DNA of 64,000 nucleotides from Lysobacterales bacterium. Lineage in GTDB: Bacteria; Pseudomonadota; Gammaproteobacteria; Xanthomonadales; Rhodanobacteraceae. Shown here one piece after another: positions 56,914 through 64,000 of this stretch (its first letter is position 1; the number at the start of each line of letters is the position of its first letter). The notes under the pieces are model-generated. The model did not search any database and was not told the origin of the DNA. It saw only the letters and a list, made by a program, of their open reading frames with translations. Made by a program: the position numbers and the translations under genes. Where the stretch lies: positions 40,226 through 104,225 of the forward strand of contig JADKJL010000008.1 of the NCBI GenBank assembly GCA_016721015.1, written 5' to 3'.

Positions 56914-57153
56914 GAAGCCACCTCTTGCGGGCGTCCGGAACGGCTGCCGGCGCGCCAAAATTGACGGGCAAGTATAGCCAGCCGCGACAACTCACGGAAG
57001 TCCACCGGCAATCCGGCTTCGGAAAAGTGCGGCATGCAGTCGCGTTGAGGGTTCTCATCGGGCCTGGCTTGATGCCGGTCAAGCAATTGGCGCGCGCGAA
57101 CACGCAACTTCCGGGTCATCCCGGCACAACGCCGAAAACTTGAGGAAGCTGTC

Positions 57154-58279
57154 ATGAATACCCGCCCGATTCGTCCCTGGCCACGAATCCTGTGTACCGC
57201 CATGGGCTTTGCCCTGTTCGGCTCGATCACCCTGGCTCATGCCGCCGACGCGGTTACCTCGGGGCCGGTCGTCGAGGCCCGTTATCGGCATGAGCGTCGA
57301 CGATGCCGGCTTCGCCCGCAATGCCAGTGCGGATACGCTGCGCCTGCGTCTCGGCTATCGCTGGGTGTTCGCGCCGGGCTGGCAGTTGTATGCCGACGGC
57401 GAGCACGTCGAAGCCCTGTTTGGCGAGAGCTACAACAGCACGGCCAATGGCGGACGCAGTACCCGGTGGTTCCCGATCCCGAGAGCGACGAAATCAATCA
57501 GGCCTGGGTCGGCTACGGCAACGAGTCATTCAATGCCACGCTCGGCCGCCAGCGGGTCATGCTCGACAACCAGCGCTTCTTCGGTAATGTCGGTTGGCGC
57601 CAGAACGAACAGACCTTCGACGCCCTGGCCACCAGCTACGCTTTTGGCGACGGTGGCCCGAGCGTGCGCTACACCTATCTCGATCGCGCCCTGCGCGTGT
57701 TTGGACACGAAAACCCCAACCCGCTGCTGCGCGAATGGTCGCTCGACGGGCACCTGCTCAACATCAGCCAGGCGCTGCCGCTCGGCGCACTCGGCGTGGG
57801 TCCAGACACAGTTCGGCTGGACTGTCGAATGGGCCGACCAATCCGACTATGCCAACAACCCACTGTCACAGAGCGCGCAATATCATTTTGTGGAACCGAG
57901 CGTGACGCTTTCTGGAATCACGATCAAGGCTGGCTGGGAAGTCCTTGGCGGCGACGGTCACTATGGCTTCAGCACGCCGTTCGCGACCCTGCACGCCTTC
58001 AACGGCTGGGCCGATCGTTTCCTGTCCACGCCAGCCAACGGTCTCGATGACCGCTACATCGGCGTCGGCGGCAAGATCGGCAAGGCGGCCTGGGCAACCA
58101 GCTACCATGATTTCCGTGCCGATCATGGCAGCCAGGATTACGGTCGCGAGTTGGATGCCTCGATCGGCTATCCGTTCAACGCGCATTTCAGCGGCTTGCT
58201 CAAACTCGCCGATTATCGCAGCGACGGCTTTGGTGCCGATGTGCGCAAGTTGTGGGCGAGCGTCGAATACAAGTATTGA
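57154..58279 (+). CDS. Outer-membrane porin (alginate-export-like), frames damaged
   Basis: A porin of about 375 residues read across three frame changes (near 57293, 57457 and 57805). The signal peptide MNTRPIRPWPRILCTAMGFA through AHA is followed by LRLRLGYRWVFAPGWQLYAD, QAWVGYGNESFNATLGRQRV, LDNQRFFGNVGWRQNEQTF, HFVEPSVTLSGITIKAG and ADVRKLWASVEYKY, alternating beta strands of a barrel that ends in an aromatic residue. The pattern resembles alginate-export-type porins. Repairing single bases restores one frame, which suggests consensus error rather than decay. Confidence 0.72.
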
Positions 58280-58301
58280 CCGATCGGTCGCGCGCGCACG
58301 C

Positions 58302-58703
58302 TCAGTGAATGAATTCGCCGAGGAATCCCCATGGGGCATGCGCGCGCGCCACGCTGACGATAAACAGGAACACGAGCAGGGCGGCAACATAGAACCCCAA
58401 TCGCGCCGCCCGCGTGCGCCCGCGTTTGAGCGCGAACACGCCAAGCACGATATACACGACGAGCATCACCACCTTGACCGTCAGCCACGCCTGCACAAAT
58501 GGATATTGGTGCATGATCATGATCAGCATCAGGGCCGCGACCAGCAGGGTCGTGTCAATCGTCCACGACAGCCGACGCAGGACGATGTGGTTCGTCCACG
58601 GCGAGTCCGCAAGCATCATCAACCGCCGCGCGGCGAACAGGCTCCCTGAAAGGATCACGCAGAGAATGTGGACGAACTTGATTTGCGGATAAAACTCGAT
58701 CAT
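58302..58703 (-). CDS. SirB2-family membrane protein
   Basis: A 133-residue, four-helix inner-membrane protein of the SirB2 family. FYPQIKFVHILCVILSGSLFAARRL is the family opener, with a His facing the membrane, followed by RRLSWTIDTTLLVAALMLI and LTVKVVMLVVYIVLGVFALKRG. It is intact, unlike its neighbours. It lies just downstream of nnrS on the same strand, separated by a heptad repeat close before its start codon. The function is not established; the context points to respiration or NO/haem chemistry. Confidence 0.85.
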   Translation of the reverse strand: MIEFYPQIKFVHILCVILSGSLFAARRLMMLADSPWTNHIVLRRLSWTIDTTLLVAALMLIMIMHQYPFVQAWLTVKVVMLVVYIVLGVFALKRGRTRAARLGFYVAALLVFLFIVSVARAHAPWGFLGEFIH

Positions 58704-58708
58704 TGCAG

Positions 58709-58729
58709 AGTGGGGAGTGGGGAGTGGGG
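58709..58729. repeat. Short heptanucleotide repeat (AGTGGGG x3)
   Basis: Three perfect AGTGGGG units, the reverse complement of the CCCCACT repeat at 28870. It lies 6 bases upstream of the SirB2 start codon, inside the putative ribosome-binding region, so copy-number change could alter translation of SirB2. Confidence 0.85.
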
Positions 58730-58748
58730 ATTTTTTGCAGAGTCGGAA

Positions 58749-60061
58749 TTAACCCGGTTTGCCATCAATCCTGGGCGTAGTGAAAATCCAGATTGAGCGG
58801 ATCACCCACGGCAGGAAGGCAATCAGCCAGGCAAACGCCGCGATCACCAGCCACAACGCCATATTTTGGGCCAATTCGGCGAACACCCGAATCAACACGA
58901 CTGCTTGCAAAAGAATGAAGGTCAGCCAGGGAATACGGCCCATTTCCAGTGGACGGCCCGAATGCCCCTGGGTAACCCGGGTAACCATCGCCACCAGCAT
59001 CGAACCGAAGAAGCCGACGGTCAGGGCATGTACCGGCGCGCGACCGATCGAGAGGCTGGAGTCGGCGAACAGCAACAGGCTCTGCAGCGCGTACGGTCCA
59101 AGCGCGATCGGCAACCACGCGGCCGCGATATGGAGCACCGCAAGCAAGCCGGGGCGCATGCATTTCCACGGCTGCCAGCGCAGCCAGTGGATCAGGAAGA
59201 ACACTGCCAGCGGCGGTCCGCCAGCCACAGCCATTGCGGGCGATGGGCCAGCTCGAGGCCGAGATGGGTCATCGCCAGCAGCCAGAAAGCGGGCAGGCTC
59301 CAGGTCGACTTGACCATGTTGTAGCTTAAGCCAATGGCACTCGCGCTGAAAAACGGCAGCATGCGGTGGATGACCGTGAAATAGATCGCAGCAGCAAGCC
59401 AAAGGTGCCGATCTTGATTGCCGCCAGGGCCAGTTCAGCCGATTCGCCAAACACGAACGCGGTGAATGCGGCAAGGCCACAGAAGCCTCAGGCTGAGCGC
59501 GCTGAAGCAGGATAAGGCGGTGCGATCCTTCGCGCCGTTGCGAACTAGGATGCGGCCGAGCACGGTCAATGGGGCCCAGCCGGCGAGCATCATCATCAGT
59601 CCGGCCAGCAACAGCGGCTTCATGTCGAGCAGACCGATGTGGGATAGCAGGTAGCCACCGAACACGCCGATGAAGACTGGCGTAGTGACGCTGGCTCAAG
59701 GCCGACTGCGCCATCCAGCGCGGAAATACGGTCAGCAGGAAACCAAAGATGAAAAACGGCAGCATGCCGAACTGTGAAGACCGCGTGCGCCCAACCCGGC
59801 GGCACCGGCGCGGCAGGAAAGGCAAAGCCGAAGTAGCCGCCGGCCAGGTGCAAGCCCACCACAACATCGAGACGATGATCGCGGAAGCCCCCGCAAAGAA
59901 CATCATCCGGTGCGGTGCACCTCGCCAGCAGGGCCGGCAAATCGGCAAAGCGAGGTCGCGTCGTCCGAGGTCGAAAATTCGAGGATGAAGCCGAGATTGA
60001 GGCTCTCCGCGTGGATCGTGCGCGCGTTGGGGAATCGGGGCGAGAGGGGTTCTGCAATCAT
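58749..60061 (-). CDS. nnrS: NnrS family haem-copper membrane protein, frames damaged
   Basis: An NnrS-type membrane protein of about 435 residues, associated in other bacteria with nitric oxide tolerance and denitrification. The N-terminus MIAEPLSPRFPNARTIHAES starts at the ATG at 60061. HRMMFFAGASAIIVSMLWW and FGMLPFFIFGFLLTVFPRWM follow, and the long C-terminal part (HIAAAWLPIALGPYALQSLL, HALTVGFFGSMLVAMVTRVT, QGHSGRPLEMGRIPWLTF, FAELAQNMALWLVIAAFAWL) is in one good frame. At least four frame changes break the 5' two-thirds. Inner membrane, about 12 helices. Confidence 0.75.
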
Positions 60062-60252
60062 CGGGGCGCTCCGCTGGACTTGGGTTGTCGCGGATGCATC
60101 GTCTGACCAAGTACCGCTGCTCCGATATTATCGCGAACGATTCGCATCTGCAGCTTGAGTCGGATCAGGCGAAACGCACAACCCCATAGACCGTAGATTC
60201 TTGGCCAGCCCTGCGACTTTTTGCCCGCCCCGACAGACGCCAGAGCAGGAAG

Positions 60253-60575
60253 TTACCCCGGCGTGGGGCCGCAGTAAATTCCATACAGCGTCGCGATCAC
60301 GCCCTCGGCCGGGCCTTCGACGAGGCGGTACCAGATTGTTTGCGACTCCCGGCGCGTGCCGACCATGCCCTCGTCACGCAACTTGGCCAGATGTTGCGAG
60401 AGCGCCGACTGGCTCAAGTCGGGCAATTCCTCGTTGATCGTAGCAACTCATTTCCTTGCCGACGAGCAGGCCCGGAACGCGCAGGCGCTGTGCATTGGTA
60501 GGGTCTTGAGCAGGCGCGGGCTTCCTCGGCACTCACCTGCATGGCGCCAAGGGCTAAAGGATCAATGATTGACAT
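60253..60575 (-). CDS. ArsR-family repressor, BigR/SqrR-like, frames damaged
   Basis: About 107 residues after repair. MSIIDPLALGAMQVSAEEA starts at the ATG at 60575, then a TLTNAQRLRV segment, VGKEMS, the winged helix ELPDLSQSALSQHLAKLRDEGMV and the end TLYGIYCGP. ArsR proteins of the BigR/SqrR group sense sulfide or persulfide with two cysteines, one in the TNxxRLRVLC region and one in a C-terminal LYxxYC. The second is visible here; the first falls in a damaged stretch and cannot be confirmed. It diverges from a sulfide:quinone oxidoreductase gene across a palindromic operator. Cytoplasmic dimer, repressor. Confidence 0.75.
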
Positions 60576-60623
60576 CAGCACTCCATCCGGGGACTTGGCA
60601 ACCTGAGAGGGCGCCATGGGGTA

Positions 60624-60668
60624 ATTCTAATTAAGATTAACGTATATTAGCAAGTACTTAATTAGAAT
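60624..60668. promoter_or_regulatory. Inverted-repeat operator between ArsR-like and SQR genes
   Basis: Perfect 12-bp arms ATTCTAATTAAG (60624-60635) and CTTAATTAGAAT (60657-60668) with a 21-base AT-rich spacer. The ATTC...GAAT boundaries recall known BigR/SqrR operators. It is the only strongly AT-rich part of the region and probably contains both divergent promoters. Confidence 0.75.
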
Positions 60669-60692
60669 CGACAAATTCAAGTCACTGCGCCG

Positions 60693-62047
60693 ATGTCGAC
60701 CCCGGCGCAGCCTCGGTCAAACAACGGCGGAGTAGCGATCGCGAAGATTCTTGTTCTGGGTGCAGGCCTCGGTGGCATACGGCGGCCTACGAGATTCGCG
60801 CGGCAGTGGGCAAGGATCGTGCGATTACGGTCGTCGGTGACAGCCCAAAGTTCAATTTCGCCATCAATCCCTGGGTCGCGGTGGGTTGGCACAAGCCGAC
60901 CGATATTCGCATCGATGCCGCGCCAGCCTGCCGAAGCATGCGATCGAAGTTCATCCATTGCACGGCGGAAAAGGTTCTGCCCAAGGGAAAACCAGGTGCG
61001 CCTGGCCGACGACCGCGTCACGCTGTTACGACTATCGTCATCACCACCGGGCCGCGCCTGGCCTTCGGCAGAGTCCCCAGCCTCGGCCCGGCCAGCTACT
61101 CAATCGGTCTGCACTGGCGGACATTCGGAAAAGCCCTGGCACGCCTATGAGGAATTCCTCAAAGAATCGGCCCGATCGTGGTGGGTGCGGTGCAGGGCCG
61201 CGAGCTGTTATGGCCCGGCCTACCCAAGTTCGCCATGATCGTCGATGCCGACCTGCGCAAGCGCAAGCTGCGTGATCGCGTCCCGATGACCTATGTGACG
61301 GCGGAACCCTACATCGGACACATGGGTCTCGGCGGTGTCGGCGATTCAGACCCTGCTCCGAATCCGAATTGCGCCAGCGACGTATCAAATGGATCACAAA
61401 CGCCCGCGTCACCAGCGTCGAGGGGCGGCAAGGTCAAGGTCGACGAAGTCGATGGCAAAAGTGTGGTCATCCGGTCGCACGGTTGCCGTTCGCCTATTCG
61501 ATGCTGCTGCCGGGCTTCCACGGGGTCGATGCCGTGCGCGGCATCGGGGGCCTGACCAATCCGCGGGCTTCATCATCATTGATGATCACCAGCGCAATCC
61601 GACCTTCGCAACGTCTTTTCCGCCGGCGTCTGCGTGGCCATCCGCCGGTCGAGGTGACCCCGGTACCGACCGGCGCCCGAACCGGCTTCATGATCGAATC
61701 ATGGTCACCGCCATCGCCCACAATCTGCGCGATAAGGCTGGCCGGAGCGTGAAGGCAAGGCACGCGCAACCTGGAACGCGGTCTGCCTGGCCGACATGGC
61801 CGATACCAGCGCGGCCTTTGTCGCCCTGCCGCAGATTCCACCGCGCAACGTCACTTGGGCCAAGGTCGGCAAGTGGGTGCATCTGGCAAAGTCGCTTTCG
61901 AAGTATTACCTGCGCAAGATGCGCGCCAGCAACCCTGATCCGGTCTACGAGAAGTATGTGATGAAGGCACTCCGGCATCGCGCGGCTGAAATCCGATCCG
62001 AAAAACCCCTGATCGCGCAATCTGCAAAACAGTTTCCTCCGGAGTAA
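60693..62047 (+). CDS. Sulfide:quinone oxidoreductase-like flavoprotein, frames damaged
   Basis: A FAD-dependent oxidoreductase of about 450 residues read through at least six frame changes. AKILVLGAGLGG is the FAD-binding loop; FNFAINPWVAVGW, GRELLWPGLPKFAMIVDADL, VTAEPYIGHMGLGGVGDS, RRIKWITNARVTSVE, FIIIDDHQRNPTFA, and the C-terminal WAKVGKWVHLAKSLSKYYLRKMRASNPDPVYEKYV fit SQR and flavocytochrome c sulfide dehydrogenase relatives. It would oxidise sulfide to sulfane sulfur and pass electrons to quinone. First gene of the operon under the BigR-like repressor. Catalytic cysteines cannot be checked in the damaged parts. Confidence 0.75.
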
Positions 62048-62059
62048 ACGCTCGTGCCC

Positions 62060-62662
62060 ATGAAAAACGCCTGGATCGCTATGGCGACCTTTCGATCGCC
62101 ATGCATTGGCTGATGCTGGCCCTGCTGGTGGCGGTCTATTCGACCATCCTGCTGCGTGAGGTCTACCCGAAGGCGGTGATCCCGCGACGCGCTGAAGATG
62201 TGGCATTTCATGCTCGGTTTGAGCGTGTTTGCCCTGGTCTTCGTGCGCATTGGCTTGCGTTTCTTCGGCACCACGCCGCGCATCGTGCCGCCGCCACCGA
62301 AGTGGCAACACCTGTCAGCATCGGCATGAACCTGGCTCTTTACGTGTTTCCTGATCGCCATGCCCCTGCTCGGCTGGCTGACCCTGAGTGCGGCCGGCAA
62401 CCCGATCCCCTTCTTCGGACTCGAGCTGCCGGCACTGTTGCCGCAAGACAGGAGTTTTCGCACGCTTGAGGATGTGCGCACGACCGTTGGCGAAATCGGC
62501 TACTACCTGATCGGTGCGCATGCGCTGGCCGGGCTTTTCCACCTACATCGTTCACGACAATGCCCTGCTGCGCATGATGCCGGATCGATCTGTCAGGGTT
62601 CGATCGCTGCCGCCCAGTCGACCAGCGGCGGCGACCCAGTTCCCGGTCGACACATCTTCTGA
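62060..62662 (+). CDS. Cytochrome b561 family protein, frames damaged
   Basis: A four-helix membrane cytochrome of about 200 residues. After MKNAW, the reading moves into SIAMHWLMLALLVAVYSTIL, then LSVFALVFVRIGLRFFGTTP, LALYVFLIAMPLLGWLTLS, and EIGYYLIGAHALAGLFH. Haem-ligand histidines occur in MHWLM and GAHALAGLFHH, as in bacterial cytochrome b561. Frame changes lie near 62082, 62205, 62340 and 62540. It follows the SQR gene by 12 bases and may pass electrons between SQR, quinone and a periplasmic partner. Confidence 0.75.
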
Positions 62663-62671
62663 TGGTGCCCC

Positions 62672-62880
62672 ATGAATATCGATCGCCTGGTTCTTGCATT
62701 TCGCCAGCAGCGTCATCCTGCTCAGCGTGGCCCTGGCCCATTTCGTGTCTCCGTACTGGTTGTTGGTTGCCCTCTTCATCGGCGCCAACCTGCTGCAGCC
62801 CCGCGTTCACCGGCTTCTGCCCGTTGGCAAAATCCTGCCGCGCGTTCGGCGTTAAGCCGGGCCACGCGTTTCCCAACTGA
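62672..62880 (+). CDS. DUF2892-type small membrane protein, frame damaged
   Basis: About 68 residues with two hydrophobic helices. MNIDRLVL, then SSVILLSVALAHFVSPYWLL, VALFIGANLLQ, and the conserved FTGFCPLAKI with its cysteine, as in the membrane part of YgaP-type rhodaneses (DUF2892). At least one base is out of register. It lies 9 bases after the cytochrome b561 gene. DUF2892 proteins commonly sit in sulfide and sulfane-sulfur operons, in keeping with this one. Confidence 0.72.
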
Positions 62881-62929
62881 AACCAATCAGGCGCGCATAG
62901 CGCCTGCGGAAAACGACCTGAGTTCGTCC

Positions 62930-63320
62930 ATGTACTACATCTCGTCAAATCAGCAAATCCTTCGACAAGGCGGTCGGGGATCTTGATACCCCGCGGTCAA
63001 GGCGCATCAGTTCGGCGTCATGCGTGTGCTGACATCAGCAATACCCTGCGCAACAAAGGTGTCGAGTTCACCGCGCAATGCAAGGTGTTCGAAGGTCTAC
63101 AATCCGCACCAGGCGGCCAAGGGTAATGGCGACCGACATGAGCATGAACATGGCCCCTGCCGTGCCGGATTTCCGGGTCTACACCGAAAAAGGCAAAACC
63201 TGATCCGCGACCAGATCCGTCCGCAAGCGATGCTCGGCATGCTGTCGAAGGATCCACGCTCGGCGCGATCGCGACCGAAGTCAGGTCGGCCTGCATCCAG
63301 ATGATCGACGGGCGGCCTGA
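62930..63320 (+). CDS. DUF302 family protein, frames damaged
   Basis: About 130 residues after repair. MYYI, then SFDKAVGDLDTAVKAHQFGV, ISNTLRNKGVEFTAQCKVFE, YNPHQAAK, DMSMNMA, PCRISVYTEKGKT and a C-terminal ATEVRSACIQMID give the DUF302 pattern. DUF302 proteins are small alpha/beta proteins of unknown role, often near sulfur or redox genes. Four or more single-base shifts occur. The stop TGA overlaps the next start (TGATG), so the two genes are coupled. Confidence 0.7.
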
Positions 63321-64000
63321 TGAACTTCGCGCTCGCTGCTGTTGGTTGTCAGCAGCATCGGCCCTGCTCGCGGGCTGTAGCGCTCCGCTCCTGAAGGCAA
63401 GGTGTCCTCTGCGGCGCCCGCAACCACAAGCGTCATCGCCCACCACCGAAGACGGGCACAGCGAACAGGTCTGGGATGGCGTGGTCCGGGGCGGTCAACA
63501 GGCGGCGATTTCAGCGCAGACCAGCAGCCGCGTGATCGAACTGCCGTATGACGTCAACGACACCGTGGCCGAGGCGCCGTGATCGTGCGCTTCACCGATG
63601 TCGAACAGAAATCGGCGAAGAGTCGCGCGCAATCTCAGATCCCGCTTTGCCCGGGCCGCATATGACGAGGCGCAGACCTCTCTCCAGCGGTTTCCGAAGT
63701 GTACGCACTGGGCAAACTTGTGGCCGGAGGCACAACTCGATCAGGGCGTGCGCGTCGCGATGCGGCGAAGGCCGCGCTCAACACCGCCACGCGCCCAGCT
63801 CAGCATTTGGCCAGCAGATGGATTACACCGTCGTACGAGCGCCGTATTCCGAGCATCATCACCAAGCGCTTCGTGCAGATCGGCGGATCGAGTGCAACCA
63901 GGTCAGCCGATGATCGCCGGCGTATCGCTGAGGGATCTGCGCGTTTCGGTGCAGGTGCGCGACGCGGTCGCGTCAATCCACAACATGCGGGCCGCCGACG
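63320..64000 (+). CDS. RND efflux periplasmic adaptor lipoprotein, partial and frame-damaged
   Basis: The first 220 or so residues of a membrane-fusion (HlyD/AcrA-type) protein that runs off the end. MNFALAA and LSAASALLAGC form a lipoprotein signal with a lipobox Cys. EQVWDGVVRGGQQAAISAQTSSRVIELPYDVNDTVAE is the barrel-sandwich strand set, then VIVRFTDVEQKSAKSRAQSQI, a coiled-coil hairpin, MDYTVVRAPYSG, and GVSLRDLRVSVQV. It overlaps the DUF302 stop, so it belongs to the same transcript. An RND pump gene should follow beyond the window. Confidence 0.72.

Noticed and set aside
56379..64000. A cluster of true pseudogenes
   Set aside because: Motifs stay conserved on both sides of each shift and almost every gene is affected over one continuous stretch, which fits consensus error better than decay.

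Overview
The window reads as a contig from a high-GC gammaproteobacterium of the order Lysobacterales (Xanthomonadales), probably near Dokdonella or Rhodanobacteraceae. This is an inference from several things seen together. The gene set fits (speA and speE apart, a fused indolepyruvate:ferredoxin oxidoreductase, a glnA-torF-glnK-amtB cluster, BNR-repeat secreted proteins). So do heptanucleotide repeats, RAYT-type REP elements, and many secreted proteins ending in an IF-x-[DN]-G-F-[DEQ] tail. No rRNA, tRNA or CRISPR was seen.

Layout. 0-2.4 kb: a small unknown protein, a heptad repeat, a split lipoate ligase (lplB-lplA) and a nonautonomous element with Tn5/IS50-like ends. 2.4-16 kb: a secreted PQQ-type sugar dehydrogenase, polyamine genes (speA, speE), a beta-hydroxyacid dehydrogenase overlapping speA, a secreted S10 peptidase, NupC with a duplicated 3' end, a sterol-desaturase-family enzyme and a 1197-residue indolepyruvate oxidoreductase. 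16-23.4 kb: a YjjJ/HipA-like kinase with repeated 9-mers upstream, a BNR-repeat protein, a second nonautonomous element, and a RAYT transposase with a 184-bp REP array. 23.4-31.4 kb: secreted M14 and M12-type metallopeptidases, an M20 amidohydrolase, ZapE, an alpha/beta hydrolase and AcpH. 31.6-35.7 kb: the nitrogen cluster, with a sigma54 promoter and an NtrC-like palindrome before glnA.

36-56 kb is the accessory heart of the window. It holds beta-helix surface proteins (one singleton, one tandem CSLREA pair, one tandem larger pair), an esterase-cellulase fusion, and two ECF sigma factor plus transmembrane Ser/Thr kinase modules lying between the two tandem pairs. Nearly all the secreted proteins carry the short C-terminal tail, and the fusion protein carries it internally at its domain junction. 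The sigma/kinase modules may sense conditions and control surface-protein expression, but this is inferred from position only.

56.4-64 kb encodes respiration, NO and sulfide functions: cytochrome c, porin, SirB2, NnrS, and a BigR/SqrR-like ArsR repressor divergent from a sulfide:quinone oxidoreductase-cytochrome b561-DUF2892-DUF302-RND adaptor operon, with a 12-bp inverted repeat between them. Almost every gene here except sirB2 is broken by several one-base shifts, while the first 56 kb has only one (in the first kinase). I read this as poor consensus quality near a contig end, so these genes are annotated as whole genes with damaged frames.
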